Assembly (NCBI RefSeq): GCF_002221525.1 | Contig: NZ_CP011028.1 | Span: 2,243,001-2,307,000, forward strand | DNA length: 64,000 nucleotides | Reading direction: 5' to 3' | Origin: Pseudoalteromonas espejiana DSM 9414 | GTDB lineage: Bacteria; Pseudomonadota; Gammaproteobacteria; Enterobacterales; Alteromonadaceae | Shown here: one piece after another, positions 40,092-50,462 of the stretch | How the letters are laid out: each line of letters opens with the position of its first letter | Numbering within the stretch: position 1 is the first letter of the stretch | Program-made: the position numbers and the translations under genes | The notes under the pieces: model-generated | Database searches by the model: none | Told to the model about the DNA's origin: nothing | What the model saw: the letters and a program-made list of their open reading frames with translations, nothing else

Positions 40092-43000
40092 TTAGTTCAA
40101 TCGCTGGTGTAGCTCTTGAACTGACGTCACTTTACTACGGTCGTCCGCTTGGTTAGCAGTACAGTTAGCAAATGCCGCGTTCAAGGTTGTCGTGTAGTTG
40201 GTTTTGTTTTGCAATGCACCACGACGCAACACCTTCGAATCTTCGATCGCTTGGCGACCTTCGGTGGTATTTACGATATAGCTGTACTCTTTATTCTTGA
40301 TGTTATCAAGAATATGCGGGCGGCCTTCATATACTTTGTTTACACGGCGTACTTCAATACCGGCCTCTTTTAAAGCCTCTGCTGTGCCACCTGTTGCATC
40401 AATGTCAAAACCAAGATCTGCCATGGTTTTAGCAAGTTCTACAACACGAGACTTATCGCTGTTACGTACAGATAGTAACGCGCGACCACCGCGTGGTAAA
40501 GTGTTGCTTGCACCTAATTGTGCTTTTGCGAACGCTTCGGCGAAAGTATCGCCAACACCCATTACTTCACCTGTAGAGCGCATCTCTGGGCCACGGATAG
40601 GATCCACACCCTGGAACTTAGCAAATGGTAAAACCACTTCTTTAACGCTGTAATATGGTGGAATTACTTCTTTAGTAATGCCTTGGCTTGCTAAAGACTG
40701 ACCCGCCATACAACGCGCGGCTACTTTTGCAAGTGCAACACCCGTTGCTTTTGATACAAACGGTACAGTACGCGCAGCACGTGGGTTAACTTCAATTAAG
40801 TACACTTTGCTATCTTTTACAGCAAACTGTGTATTCATTAAGCCAACTACACCAAGCTCAAGTGCCATGTCGGTTACTTGCTTGCGCATTACATCTTGCA
40901 CTTCTTGAGATAAAGAATGTGCTGGTAATGAACAGGCTGAGTCACCTGAGTGAACACCCGCTTGCTCAATGTGCTCCATAATGCCGCCAATAATTACTTG
41001 CTCGCCGTCACAAATTGCATCAACGTCCACTTCGATTGCGTTATCTAAGAAGTGATCAAGTAGTACCGGTGCTTCGTTAGAGGCTTGAACGGCTTCGGTC
41101 ATGTAGCGACGTAAATCTTGCTCGTCGTATACAATTTCCATTGCGCGGCCGCCAAGTACATACGATGGGCGTACAACCAGTGGGAAACCAATTTCAACAG
41201 ATTTAAGTAGTGCTTCTTCAGTTGATGTTACTGTTGCGTTTTCAGGCTGAAGTAAATCAAGACGCTCTACTAATTGTTGGAAACGCTCACGGTCTTCTGC
41301 GCGGTCAATCGCATCAGGTGAAGTACCAATAACAGGCACGCCATTCGCTTCAAGCTCACGCGCTAGTTTAAGTGGTGTTTGACCACCGTACTGCACGATA
41401 ACGCCTTTTGGTTTTTCAACACGTACAATTTCTAGTACGTCTTCAAGCGTAATTGGCTCAAAGTATAAACGGTCAGATGTGTCGTAGTCGGTAGAAACTG
41501 TTTCAGGGTTACAGTTAACCATGATGGTCTCGTAGCCGTCTTCGCGAAGCGCAAGGGCTGCGTGTACACAACAATAGTCAAACTCAATGCCTTGGCCGAT
41601 ACGGTTAGGACCGCCACCAATAACCATTATTTTGTCTTTGTCTGATGGGTTTGCTTCACACTCTTCATCGTACGATGAATACATGTAAGCGGTATCTGAG
41701 CTAAATTCTGCAGCACACGTATCAACACGTTTGTAAACTGGTACAATATTTAGTTGATGACGTTTTTTACGAATTTCAGCTTCAGAAACACCGGCAATTT
41801 CAGCAATACGCGGGTCGGCAAAACCTTTACGCTTAAGTTTGCGTAAAAAGTCTGCATTTAAGCCAGCCATGCCAACTTCACTAATTTTAGCTTCGTCTTT
41901 TAAGATGTCTTCAATTTGCACTAAGAACCAGCGGTTAACTTTAGTCAGTTCGTAAACATCTTCAACGCTCATACCATGGCGCATTGCATCGGCAATGTAC
42001 CAAATACGCTCGGCGCCTGGCTCACGTAATTCACGAATTATTTTTTCGCGGGCTTTAGGGTCATCCAGTGCCACAATTGGGTTAAAACCCGATGCGCCCA
42101 CTTCTAGGCCACGTAAAGCTTTGTGTAATGACTCTTGTTGGTTACGACCAATTGCCATTACTTCGCCCACTGATTTCATTTGCGTTGTTAAACGGTCGTT
42201 AGCACCGGCAAATTTTTCAAAGTTAAAGCGAGGTATTTTAGTTACAACGTAATCAATTGAAGGCTCAAAAGATGCTGGTGTTTTACCGCCAGTGATATCG
42301 TTTTGAAGCTCATCAAGCGTGTAGCCTACTGCAAGTTTTGCTGCAATTTTAGCAATTGGGAAGCCCGTTGCTTTAGAGGCTAGTGCAGATGAGCGTGATA
42401 CACGTGGGTTCATCTCAATGATAACCATACGGCCATCTTCTGGATTAATACCAAACTGTACGTTTGAGCCACCGGTTTCAACACCAATCTCGCGTAATAC
42501 TGCCATAGAGGCGTTACGCATTAGCTGGTATTCTTTGTCGGTTAATGTTTGTGCTGGTGCAACGGTGATTGAATCGCCTGTGTGCACACCCATAGGGTCA
42601 AAGTTTTCAATAGTACACACAATGATACAGTTGTCTTTTTTGTCACGAACAACTTCTGTTTCGTACTCTTTCCAACCAATTAATGATTCATCAATTAATA
42701 ATTCGCTGGTTGGTGATAAATCTAAGCCGCGCTCACAAATTTCGTTAAACTCTTCCATGTTGTAAGCCACACCGCCACCGGTGCCGCCCATAGTGAAAGA
42801 AGGACGAATAATACATGGGAAGCCAATACGCGTAAGCGTGTCGTGCGCTTCATCCATTGAGTGAGCAATTTCAGCACGTGGACATTCAAGACCAATGTTT
42901 TTCATTGCTACGTCAAAGCGTTCACGGTTTTCTGCTTTGTCGATTGCATCAGCTGTAGCGCCAATTAGCTCAACGCCGTGCTTAGCCAGTACACCGTGCT

Positions 43001-43310
43001 TGTCTAAATCAAGGGCACAGTTTAATGCAGTTTGACCACCCATTGTAGGCAGGACTGCATCTGGCTTTTCTTTTTCAATAATTTTTTCTACCACTTCCCA
43101 GTGAATTGGTTCGATGTATGTTGCATCGGCCATTTCTGGGTCGGTCATGATAGTTGCTGGGTTTGAGTTAACTAATATAACTCTATAGCCTTCTTCTCTA
43201 AGTGCTTTACACGCTTGAGCACCAGAGTAATCAAATTCACAAGCTTGACCAATTACAATTGGGCCTGCGCCTAAGATAAGAATGCTTTTTATATCGGTAC
43301 GTTTTGGCAT
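40092..43310 (-). CDS. carB: Carbamoyl-phosphate synthase large subunit
   Basis: A 1,072-aa CarB, full length. Two homologous ATP-grasp halves are visible. The first starts [30 protein letters not shown] (as [19 protein letters not shown]) and has [15 protein letters not shown] and [21 protein letters not shown]. The second has [31 protein letters not shown] and [20 protein letters not shown]. The C-terminal allosteric domain (about 935-1072) ends [19 protein letters not shown]. It makes carbamoyl phosphate from bicarbonate, ammonia from CarA, and two ATP, for pyrimidines and arginine. It is 16 bases downstream of carA. Confidence 0.97.
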   Translation of the reverse strand: MPKRTDIKSILILGAGPIVIGQACEFDYSGAQACKALREEGYRVILVNSNPATIMTDPEMADATYIEPIHWEVVEKIIEKEKPDAVLPTMGGQTALNCALDLDKHGVLAKHGVELIGATADAIDKAENRERFDVAMKNIGLECPRAEIAHSMDEAHDTLTRIGFPCIIRPSFTMGGTGGGVAYNMEEFNEICERGLDLSPTSELLIDESLIGWKEYETEVVRDKKDNCIIVCTIENFDPMGVHTGDSITVAPAQTLTDKEYQLMRNASMAVLREIGVETGGSNVQFGINPEDGRMVIIEMNPRVSRSSALASKATGFPIAKIAAKLAVGYTLDELQNDITGGKTPASFEPSIDYVVTKIPRFNFEKFAGANDRLTTQMKSVGEVMAIGRNQQESLHKALRGLEVGASGFNPIVALDDPKAREKIIRELREPGAERIWYIADAMRHGMSVEDVYELTKVNRWFLVQIEDILKDEAKISEVGMAGLNADFLRKLKRKGFADPRIAEIAGVSEAEIRKKRHQLNIVPVYKRVDTCAAEFSSDTAYMYSSYDEECEANPSDKDKIMVIGGGPNRIGQGIEFDYCCVHAALALREDGYETIMVNCNPETVSTDYDTSDRLYFEPITLEDVLEIVRVEKPKGVIVQYGGQTPLKLARELEANGVPVIGTSPDAIDRAEDRERFQQLVERLDLLQPENATVTSTEEALLKSVEIGFPLVVRPSYVLGGRAMEIVYDEQDLRRYMTEAVQASNEAPVLLDHFLDNAIEVDVDAICDGEQVIIGGIMEHIEQAGVHSGDSACSLPAHSLSQEVQDVMRKQVTDMALELGVVGLMNTQFAVKDSKVYLIEVNPRAARTVPFVSKATGVALAKVAARCMAGQSLASQGITKEVIPPYYSVKEVVLPFAKFQGVDPIRGPEMRSTGEVMGVGDTFAEAFAKAQLGASNTLPRGGRALLSVRNSDKSRVVELAKTMADLGFDIDATGGTAEALKEAGIEVRRVNKVYEGRPHILDNIKNKEYSYIVNTTEGRQAIEDSKVLRRGALQNKTNYTTTLNAAFANCTANQADDRSKVTSVQELHQRLN

Positions 43311-43326
43311 TATTACTCCAGTTAAA

Positions 43327-44463
43327 TTAGTTGTTACGCGCTTGCATCAGGTCGATGAAGTGGTCAAATAATGGGGCTGCATCGTGCGGGCCCGGGCTTG
43401 CTTCTGGGTGACCCTGAAAGCTAAACGCTGGCTTATCTGTACGATGAATACCTTGAAGCGTGCCGTCAAATAACGATTTGTGCGTAGCACGTAAGTTACT
43501 TGGTAGTGTTGCTTCATCTGCGGCAAAACCATGGTTTTGTGCGGTGATCATTACTACGTCGCGGTCTAAGTCTTTTACTGGGTGGTTACCACCGTGGTGG
43601 CCAAACTTCATTTTTGCGGTTTTAGCACCTGAGGCAAGGGCTAATAACTGATGACCTAAACAGATACCAAAAATAGGCGTGTCGGTTTCTAAAAAGGTTT
43701 TAATTGCATCAATGGCGTATGTACATGGCTCAGGATCGCCAGGGCCATTTGATAGGAAGATACCATCAGGGTTTAATGCAAGTACATCGGCTGCTGAGGT
43801 TTGTGCTGGTACTACGGTTAATTTACAACCGCGATCCACTAGCATACGTAAGATATTACGTTTAACACCGAAGTCGTAGGCAACTACATGAAACTTTTCA
43901 TCAGCAGCATCAAGGGTTTTAAAGCCTTGACCTAATATCCAGCTTGATTCGCGCCACTCAAAATTTTCCTTGGTTGAGACAACTTTTGCTAAATCCATAC
44001 CTTTTAAACCCGGGAAGGCTTGCGCGGCTTGTAACGCTTTGTTTTCGTCTAATTCGTCACCAGCAATAATACAGCCATTTTGTGCGCCTTTGTCGCGCAA
44101 AATACGGGTAAGCTTTCTGGTGTCGATGTCCGCAATACCTAAAATATTACGTTGTTTTAAGTAATCATCTAACGATTGCTCGTTACGAAAGTTACTTGCT
44201 AGCAGTGGCAAATCACGGATCACTAGGCCTTTAGCCCAAATTTGATTCGCTTCTTCGTCTTCGCTGTTGGTACCCGTATTGCCGATATGTGGGTACGTCA
44301 AAGTTACGATTTGTTCCGCGTATGATGGATCAGTCAAAATTTCTTGATAACCAGTCATAGACGTATTGAATACTACTTCACCGACTGACATGCCGTCAGC
44401 GCCGATTGCAGTACCGCGAAACACTGTGCCGTCTTCTAGGACTAACAGAGCGGATTTAGTCAA
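43327..44463 (-). CDS. carA: Carbamoyl-phosphate synthase small (glutaminase) subunit
   Basis: A 378-aa CarA. The N-terminal domain begins [16 protein letters not shown]. The class I glutaminase has the nucleophile cysteine in [13 protein letters not shown] and the His-Glu pair in [13 protein letters not shown]. It releases ammonia from glutamine and channels it to CarB. The start is TTG at 44463, with a perfect AGGAGG six bases upstream, and aligns with the E. coli start MIKSALL. The longer frame to 44538 would add 25 residues (MTIPLGIGG...) that overlap a terminator-like hairpin and have no family counterpart. See the attenuator upstream. Confidence 0.94.
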   Translation of the reverse strand: MTKSALLVLEDGTVFRGTAIGADGMSVGEVVFNTSMTGYQEILTDPSYAEQIVTLTYPHIGNTGTNSEDEEANQIWAKGLVIRDLPLLASNFRNEQSLDDYLKQRNILGIADIDTRKLTRILRDKGAQNGCIIAGDELDENKALQAAQAFPGLKGMDLAKVVSTKENFEWRESSWILGQGFKTLDAADEKFHVVAYDFGVKRNILRMLVDRGCKLTVVPAQTSAADVLALNPDGIFLSNGPGDPEPCTYAIDAIKTFLETDTPIFGICLGHQLLALASGAKTAKMKFGHHGGNHPVKDLDRDVVMITAQNHGFAADEATLPSNLRATHKSLFDGTLQGIHRTDKPAFSFQGHPEASPGPHDAAPLFDHFIDLMQARNN

Positions 44464-44481
44464 GTTAAACCTCCTAACAGT

Positions 44482-44515
44482 AAAAAACGGGAGTAAGCAT
44501 TTGCTTAACACCCCG
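44482..44515 (-). terminator. Candidate transcription attenuator in the carA leader
   Basis: On the minus strand, CGGGGTGTTAAGCA pairs with TGCTTACTCCCG (CGGG/CCCG and TAAGCA/TGCTTA with a small bulge). It is followed at once by six T's, and the AGGAGG of carA comes only ten bases later. An intrinsic terminator inside a leader, just before the first gene, is the hallmark of attenuation. Upstream lie two overlapping short frames: MIRVLGKKK (starts near 44643) and MIEGLAFYIGII (44579-44617). No dapB terminator lies nearer. The attenuation itself is inference; no alternative antiterminator fold was computed. Confidence 0.65.
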
Positions 44516-44828
44516 CCAATACCCAGAGGGATCGTCAAAACCAGATTTTTTGTGAGCTTATAATTGTTTTACGCAGTCTTAAATGATGCCGATATAAAAC
44601 GCTAAACCTTCAATCATTTTTTCTTGCCTAAAACTCTTATCATTCCCACTGAAACCCCTGGTTTTACTAGCCACTAGGGTATAATTGGAAACACGCATTT
44701 AGTAATTTTTGGCAAATTGGCTGCATTCTACATGAAGATACTATTTAGGTCTAACCTTATTTGGATAAATGCTACAAATAAGTCACTTTAGGTGAATTTA
44801 GACCCAAACAGCTAAAAAAGTAACTAAA
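44516..44828 (-). promoter_or_regulatory. carA control region and leader
   Basis: About 310 bases between dapB and the attenuator hairpin hold the carAB-greA promoter. TTGCCA and TTATACC sequences around 44665-44715 are possible promoter parts, but the spacing is poor, so no promoter is fixed. I looked for ARG-box-like palindromes and saw none that were convincing. Confidence 0.4.
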
Positions 44829-45626
44829 CTACTTCAAATCTAGCACATCTTGCATATCATAAAGTCCTGCTGGTTTATTTTGTAACCACTGCGCAGCCCT
44901 TATAGCTCCTAGTGCGAAGGTCATTCTCGAACTTGCTTTGTGAGTTAATTCGAGCCTTTCTCCCATAGTTGCGAAATAAGCGGTGTGTTCACCTACTATG
45001 TCACCACCTCTTAACACTGAATAGCCAATTTCATTTTGTGATTTTGCACTCTCTACTTGGCTACGGTCGTATACAGCCACTTCGTCATGATCCCACCCTT
45101 TAGCCTGTGCGATTGACTCACCAATAGCTAAAGCAGTACCCGATGGCGCATCTATTTTATGACGGTGGTGTGCTTCAAATATTTCTATATCGAGGTCATC
45201 ACCAAACTTTGTTGCCGCAGTTTGCACTAAATTAAGCAGTACATTTACTCCAACACTGTAGTTACGCGCAAAAACAATAGGAATATGTTTAGCAGCATTT
45301 TGTAATAATGCCATGTCATCGGTCGTTAAACCTGTAGTGCCTATAACCATAGGCAGTTTATTATCTACCGCTGTTTTAAGGTGATTACGCATACCAGCAG
45401 GAAGTGTAAAATCAATGAGTACGTCTACATCCGCTACATTATTTTCGTCGCTAAAGCTAATTGCTTTGTCGGCGGCACTATTTACTTGGTTTACATTAAT
45501 ACCCAATAACGATGAGCTGCTACGTACATACGCACCACCAAGTTGTGTTTGTTCTTTAATTGTCGCGGCTTCTAATAAGGCCAAACCCATTCTGCCGTTA
45601 GCACCAAAAACACCTATTCGATTCAT
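44829..45626 (-). CDS. dapB: 4-hydroxy-tetrahydrodipicolinate reductase
   Basis: A 265-aa DapB. The NAD(P)-binding loop GANGRMG is at residues 8-14. DVLIDFTLPAG, IGTTGLTTDD, ARNYSVGVNVLLNLV, the catalytic EAHHRHKIDAPSGTALAIGE and LTHKASSRMTFALGAIRAA all match E. coli DapB. It reduces the dihydrodipicolinate precursor in the lysine and diaminopimelate pathway. It is upstream of carA on the same strand but separated by 365 bases, so it is probably a separate transcript. The dapB-carA-carB-greA order is shared with pseudomonads. Confidence 0.95.
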   Translation of the reverse strand: MNRIGVFGANGRMGLALLEAATIKEQTQLGGAYVRSSSSLLGINVNQVNSAADKAISFSDENNVADVDVLIDFTLPAGMRNHLKTAVDNKLPMVIGTTGLTTDDMALLQNAAKHIPIVFARNYSVGVNVLLNLVQTAATKFGDDLDIEIFEAHHRHKIDAPSGTALAIGESIAQAKGWDHDEVAVYDRSQVESAKSQNEIGYSVLRGGDIVGEHTAYFATMGERLELTHKASSRMTFALGAIRAAQWLQNKPAGLYDMQDVLDLK

Positions 45627-45951
45627 TGTTATTGCCTTAATCTAATTTATTTGGATCTGTTGTTGCGTTAACTCATAAAGGCTTATTTATATATTGCATA
45701 AATAATAACCGCCGATAGTCGCACTGCGGTAGATATTATCTAAAAGTCATGCAATAGTCAGGTAAGCCCTTAATTAAATAATAATAACAATACTAGTTTA
45801 CTTTAGCCATCTATACATTTAAACTTCTCTTTCGCGTCGATTTGGTCTTTGGCTTGCGGGCGCTGTGGTCTTTACTTTATAAGTGTTGATCTACTAAATT
45901 CAGCTAAAAGAGGAGTTTTGGCTGTGGTTATACTAACTGGTTACGAGGAAT
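45627..45951. other. Divergent intergenic region dapB / nhaC-like
   Basis: 325 bases without a gene. A five-base-pair hairpin ACCGC...GCGGT lies at 45708-45730. The rest is AT-rich and should hold the two divergent promoters. The right end carries a GAGGAA ribosome-binding site for the transporter. I see no other feature. Confidence 0.5.
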
Positions 45952-47268
45952 ATGATGCAGCCATCATTTAACAAAAACAAAGCAATACTTTCTTTACTTC
46001 CCCTTCTTACCTTTGTAGCACTTTTTTTAGGCTCAGGTTTATACTTGCAATCGCAAGGGGTTGATTACGCTTTTTACCAACTACCCGCCCCTGTTGCTAT
46101 TTTGCCAGCCATTATGCTTGCGTTTATTTTAAATAAAGGCACGGTAAACCAATGTGTAGAAACCTTTATTAAAGGTGCTGGGCACAACAACATTATTACC
46201 ATGTGTTTAATATACTTACTTGCAGGTGCGTTTTCGGCCGTAGCAAGTGCAACAGGTGGTGTTGATGCGGTTGTTAATGCTGGTTTATCGCTTATTCCGC
46301 CATCACTATTATTACCAGGTTTGTTTTTAATTGCTGCGGTTGTCTCTACAGCGATGGGTACCTCGATGGGTACTATTGGTGCTATAGGCCCAATTGCTTA
46401 TGCGGTATCTATTAAAACAGGTATAGACCCTGCCTTAATGGCCGGTACTATTGTATCTGGCGCTATGTTTGGCGATAACTTATCTATTATTTCTGATACC
46501 ACTATTGCAGCTACACGTACGCAAGGCTGTGAAATGAAAGATAAATTTAAAGAAAACCTTAAAATTGCAGTGCCTGCCGCTATATTAACTATTGCCTTAC
46601 TATTATATTTAACACCTGCGCCACAAGCTGTAGAAACCAAAGATTTTGACCTTTTATTAGTACTCCCTTATGCCTTTATTTTAATACTCGCGGTTGCGGG
46701 TATGAACGTTTTTGTGGTGCTGTTTAGCGGCATTGTATTTGCTGCGCTAATGGGCTTTACCGGCAGCTACGAAGGCGCAAGCTTTGTAAAAGACATTTAC
46801 AAAGGCTTTACTGATATGCAGGAAATATTTTTACTTTCAATGTTTATTGGTGGCTTATCTGAGTTTATTCGTATTAACGGCGGCCTTGATTTTCTGGCCC
46901 AAAAAATTCAAGCCATTACTAAGGTAATTGCTAAATGGCACCGTAAGGTGGCTGACCAACTCGGTATTGCAGCTTTAGTTTTAACTAGCAATGTGTGTAT
47001 AGCTAATAATACTGTTTCTATTATTGTTGCAGGCCCTATTGCTAAAAAGCTTGCTGATGATGGCGAAATAAGTGGTAAGCGCTCTGCAAGCTTACTCGAT
47101 ATATTTGCTTGTGTTACTCAAGGTTCATTACCTTATGGCGCACAAGCATTACTACTGGGGGCCACATTTAAAATTAGCCCGTGGGAAGTATCAACGTCGT
47201 CTTACTACTGCTTTATTTTAGCCTTTACTGCCATTGCGGTTATTTGTCTGCGCCGTAATAAAGCATAA
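45952..47268 (+). CDS. NhaC-family Na+/H+ antiporter-like transporter
   Basis: A 438-aa membrane protein with about twelve hydrophobic segments. VVSTAMGTSMGTIGAIGPIAYAVS, followed by GAMFGDNLSIISDTTIAATRTQGC (quoted as STAMGTSMGTIGAIGPIA and GDNLSIISDTTIAATRTQG), is the conserved core of the NhaC / Na+:H+ antiporter branch of the ion-transporter superfamily. The second half repeats it in SNVCIANNTVSIIVAGPIA. It probably exchanges sodium for protons, or an organic acid pair in some relatives. GAGGAA precedes the tandem ATG ATG start. Direction is divergent from dapB. Confidence 0.82.
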   Translation: MMQPSFNKNKAILSLLPLLTFVALFLGSGLYLQSQGVDYAFYQLPAPVAILPAIMLAFILNKGTVNQCVETFIKGAGHNNIITMCLIYLLAGAFSAVASATGGVDAVVNAGLSLIPPSLLLPGLFLIAAVVSTAMGTSMGTIGAIGPIAYAVSIKTGIDPALMAGTIVSGAMFGDNLSIISDTTIAATRTQGCEMKDKFKENLKIAVPAAILTIALLLYLTPAPQAVETKDFDLLLVLPYAFILILAVAGMNVFVVLFSGIVFAALMGFTGSYEGASFVKDIYKGFTDMQEIFLLSMFIGGLSEFIRINGGLDFLAQKIQAITKVIAKWHRKVADQLGIAALVLTSNVCIANNTVSIIVAGPIAKKLADDGEISGKRSASLLDIFACVTQGSLPYGAQALLLGATFKISPWEVSTSSYYCFILAFTAIAVICLRRNKA

Positions 47269-47344
47269 TCTAATCACCGTTATTATGTTGCAGCTTAACA
47301 ATTAGGCTGCAACATATGTTAAAAATAATACTCTACTTATCAAT

Positions 47345-47359
47345 CACTTTTGCTATAAT
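47345..47359 (+). promoter_or_regulatory. Extended -10 promoter of the OmpK/Tsx gene
   Basis: TTTTGCTATAAT contains a perfect TATAAT (47354-47359) preceded by TG at -14/-15, an extended -10 element about 45 bases before the start codon. The -35 region is weak. Confidence 0.6.
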
Positions 47360-47402
47360 GCGCGCTTTCGCGTGTCACTAAAATTATAGTTAAAAATAGA
47401 TT

Positions 47403-48191
47403 ATGAAATTTAAAAAATTACTTCCCCTCGTTACCCTTACATCCATTGCTTTATCATCTTCTGCTTTCGCCTCTAATTGGAGCAGCACAGCATTACATAT
47501 TAATAATGGCGATCAAAAAAACCCATTCACTGAGCAAGAGTCAGATACCACTGTTTACTCTATTCAACATGCCTCGGGTTATGATTACGGCGATAACTTC
47601 TTTTTTATCGATTACAGTAAAGACGATACAACTGACGGCTATCAAGATAGCGATTTTTACGGCGAATGGTATTCTACGGTAAGCTTATCGGCCATTAGCG
47701 GTGAAAAAATTGGCGCAGGCGCGTTATTAGATGTTGGCCTTACCGGCGGTATTAACGTAGCTGGCGATGCAAAAATGATGAAGTATCTGCCTGGTGTAAA
47801 ATTAAGCTGGGATGTACCTGAATTTAACTTTTTTCAAACGCTAGTAACAGCTTACATTGATGACAGTGAAGGTGTTGCTAAAGGCGGCGCACCTATTGAA
47901 ACAAACAGCTGGATGTTTGATGTGGCCTTTGAATACCCATTTACTGTTGGCTCACAAAAATTTAGCTTTAAAGGCCACGCCGAATATATTGCTGAACGTG
48001 AAGACGAATTTGGTAACGATGTAGAAGCGTGGATACTTGCTCAGCCTATTTTAGTATGGGATATGGGCCATGCCCTAGAAATGAAAGAAAACACTCTGCT
48101 ACTTGGTATGGAGCTTCAATACTGGCACAACAAGCTAGGTACAGACGTTACTGAATCGGTACCACAAATACATGTAGAGTGGACATTTTAA
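47403..48191 (+). CDS. Outer-membrane channel, OmpK/Tsx family
   Basis: A 262-aa outer-membrane protein. The signal peptide ends SSAFA (residue 24). The N-terminus of the mature protein begins SNWSSTALHINNGDQKNPF; a beta-barrel follows, and the protein ends with a strand HVEWTF whose terminal phenylalanine is needed for barrel insertion. SWDVPEFNFFQTLVTAYIDD and WILAQPILVWDMGHALEMK fit the Tsx-like channel family, including vibrio OmpK (a vibriophage receptor). It probably passes nucleosides or similar small molecules. A strong extended -10 promoter and a terminator isolate it as a single gene. Confidence 0.85.
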   Translation: MKFKKLLPLVTLTSIALSSSAFASNWSSTALHINNGDQKNPFTEQESDTTVYSIQHASGYDYGDNFFFIDYSKDDTTDGYQDSDFYGEWYSTVSLSAISGEKIGAGALLDVGLTGGINVAGDAKMMKYLPGVKLSWDVPEFNFFQTLVTAYIDDSEGVAKGGAPIETNSWMFDVAFEYPFTVGSQKFSFKGHAEYIAEREDEFGNDVEAWILAQPILVWDMGHALEMKENTLLLGMELQYWHNKLGTDVTESVPQIHVEWTF

Positions 48192-48219
48192 GTAGCCGCT
48201 TACAGTTAAAAATAAATAG

Positions 48220-48251
48220 ACGGAGCCCTTTAAAGCGCTCCGTTTTTTTAT
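48220..48251 (+). terminator. Terminator of the OmpK/Tsx gene
   Basis: The stem ACGGAGC (48221-48227) / GCTCCGT (48238-48244) is followed by a run of T's. Confidence 0.85.
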
Positions 48252-48343
48252 GCCATGAAAAGTATTTAATTGAACCCCTTTCAATACTTAGTTATTGTCG
48301 TACTTCTTTTAAGCCTAGCGCTTGTCCTTTAAAGGAGTAAAAA

Positions 48344-49360
48344 ATGTCGCCAATTAAAGTTATGTGCTTTTCTGCATTGTTAGCATTAACGAATAATACG
48401 TTTGCAAGTAGTGAAGTAAACACAAAATCTCTATCTTACGATGCACTTTTAAGCAGTTACCAGTACGACTTTAAAGTAAATTACTTTAATATTGAGTCAC
48501 AAAAGCAGTCTCTTAAAATGGCGTATATTCATTTAAAGCCAACTAAAGAAAATATGCCCACAGTAACACTTATGCACGGCAAAAACTTTAATTCCGATTA
48601 TTGGACGACTACTGCTAAGTACCTACAATCACTTGGCTTTGGCGTGTTAATTCCTGATCAAATTGGCTTTGGTAAATCCTCTAAACCCACTAACTATCAG
48701 TATTCTTTTGCTGCGCTTGCCCATCATACACATGCGTTAATTGACTCTCTTAACTTAAAACAAACCATTGTAGTTGGCCACTCTATGGGCGGTATGCTGG
48801 CGAGTCGTTTTGCATTAATGTATCCAAATACAACCACTAAACTAATTTTGCTTAACCCTATAGGGCTTGAAAACTACCTACAATATGTAGATTACAAAGA
48901 CACCAACTTCTTTTATAAAAATGAGCTTGCTAAAACACCCGAAGGCGTAAAAAAATACCAGCAAAAAAACTATTATGATGGAAAGTGGAACGCCACATAT
49001 TCATCCCTTACAGACTTTATAACCGGGCAAATACAAGGCCCAGATAAAGAACAAATAGCATGGGTTAATGCTAAAACGTACGATATGATTTTTACCCAAC
49101 CGGTAATTACAGAATTTAAAGACTTTACCGTACCCGTTAAGTTAATTATTGGCACTCGCGATAGAACAGGACCAGGGCGAAATTGGAAAAAAGACGGTGT
49201 TGATTATGAGCTTGGCCGTTACGATAAGTTAGGCAAAAATGCCGCATCACTTATCCCTAATGCTAAATTATATGAGCTTGATAACTTAGGGCATTTACCT
49301 CAAGTAGAAGACTTTGAACGCTTTAAAACAGTATTTAAACAAGCACTTGCTGCTGAGTAA
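48344..49360 (+). CDS. Secreted alpha/beta hydrolase
   Basis: A 338-aa alpha/beta-fold hydrolase with a signal peptide ending TFA (residue 21). The oxyanion-hole block MHGKNFNSDYW, the nucleophile elbow VVGHSMGGMLA (serine), an acid in GTRDRTGPG and the histidine in NLGHLPQVED give a complete triad. It acts on an ester, lactone or peptide outside the cytoplasm; the substrate is unknown. GGAG lies 7-10 bases upstream of the ATG at 48344. It stands alone, bounded by terminators. Confidence 0.85.
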   Translation: MSPIKVMCFSALLALTNNTFASSEVNTKSLSYDALLSSYQYDFKVNYFNIESQKQSLKMAYIHLKPTKENMPTVTLMHGKNFNSDYWTTTAKYLQSLGFGVLIPDQIGFGKSSKPTNYQYSFAALAHHTHALIDSLNLKQTIVVGHSMGGMLASRFALMYPNTTTKLILLNPIGLENYLQYVDYKDTNFFYKNELAKTPEGVKKYQQKNYYDGKWNATYSSLTDFITGQIQGPDKEQIAWVNAKTYDMIFTQPVITEFKDFTVPVKLIIGTRDRTGPGRNWKKDGVDYELGRYDKLGKNAASLIPNAKLYELDNLGHLPQVEDFERFKTVFKQALAAE

Positions 49361-49379
49361 CCACGCTTAAAAAATAAAA

Positions 49380-49416
49380 CAAAACCCCTGTAGGTAAAAT
49401 ACTTACAGGGGTTTTA
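49380..49416. terminator. Bidirectional terminator, hydrolase / M48 protease
   Basis: The stem AAAACCCCTGTA / TACAGGGGTTTT sits between the convergent genes. Confidence 0.87.
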
Positions 49417-49471
49417 TATTAATTATGTATTAATACTAAACGTGTACAACTTTAACTAATAAAACACATAA

Positions 49472-50269
49472 CTACAGTGTGCACTGCGGGTTTTTGCCTT
49501 GAGATTTAGCCGTGCTTTGCTCACTAAGTGCTTTGCTCATTTGCGCTTGTAAATTTTTAATGCGGTTACTAGGTGCTGGGTGGGTAGATAAAAACTCAGG
49601 GGTTGCACCGCTGCCTGCCGCGCTCATATTTTGCCAAAGCGTTACCGACTCTTGTGGGTTAAAGCCTGCTTGCGCCATTAAATCTAAACCTATTTCATCG
49701 GCTTCAGATTCATGTGAGCGGCTAAAAGGTAACACCACACCATATTGCGCGCCTAACCCTAAGCCTTGCATTATTTCGTTACGGTACTGTACGTTACCCA
49801 TTTCAAGTGCGGCACTGCCTAATTGCATACCCGTACTTAAAATAGAGCTTTGCGAAACACGCTCATTTGAATGCTCTGCTATTACATGCCCTACTTCGTG
49901 ACCAAGTACCGTGGCTAATTGATCTTGATTCGTCGCTATTTTTAATAAGCCAGTGTGTACACCAATGTAACCACCAGGCAGCGCAAATGCATTAGCTGAC
50001 TCATCTTCAAATACTACCACTTCCCAATTTTGCGACGCATATTCTTGTGGTAATACCGCCACGACTTTTTCGGCAATACAATTTACATAAGAATTAGTTT
50101 TAGCATCTTTATTTATTGGCTGAGACTCTTTCATTTGTGCAAAACTCGCTGTGCCCATTTCACTCATTTGTTGGTCTGAGTAAAGTGCAATTTGTGTACG
50201 CCCTGTTGGCGATGTTTTACAGCCAGCTAAAACCGCGGTAGCTAATACAGCAAGTACTAGTTTTTTCAT
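49472..50269 (-). CDS. M48-family metalloprotease lipoprotein (LoiP/YcaL-like)
   Basis: A 265-aa lipoprotein with lipobox LAGC at C17. The zinc motif HEVGH (H124, E125, H128) and the third ligand block SRSHESEADEIGLDLMAQAG are both intact. ANAFALPGGYIGVHTGLL is the substrate-cleft strand of the family. It resembles E. coli LoiP (YggG) and YcaL, periplasmic/outer-membrane proteases that degrade misfolded outer-membrane proteins. An expected anchor in the outer membrane fits the lipoprotein sorting residues after C17 (KT). Single gene. Confidence 0.9.
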   Translation of the reverse strand: MKKLVLAVLATAVLAGCKTSPTGRTQIALYSDQQMSEMGTASFAQMKESQPINKDAKTNSYVNCIAEKVVAVLPQEYASQNWEVVVFEDESANAFALPGGYIGVHTGLLKIATNQDQLATVLGHEVGHVIAEHSNERVSQSSILSTGMQLGSAALEMGNVQYRNEIMQGLGLGAQYGVVLPFSRSHESEADEIGLDLMAQAGFNPQESVTLWQNMSAAGSGATPEFLSTHPAPSNRIKNLQAQMSKALSEQSTAKSQGKNPQCTL

Positions 50270-50462
50270 GGTGTTTCTCTCAAGTCATTATTTTTTATTG
50301 TTAGTAGAATAGCAAACACAGTGCCAGTTTAGAATCTTTGCTCTTTAATGCTGAGGGTTTTATTTTAAGATAAAAAATTAACTTAGCAGGCAAACTAAGT
50401 TTATACACACGCATTGCCCTGTTACACTATAAACCTTGATTTTGTGATTGTTGAGCTACTAC

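Noticed and set aside
44579..44617. 12-residue leader peptide gene (MIEGLAFYIGII) for carA
   Set aside because: It is short and without a clear ribosome-binding site or regulatory codon run. Kept only as context for the attenuator finding.
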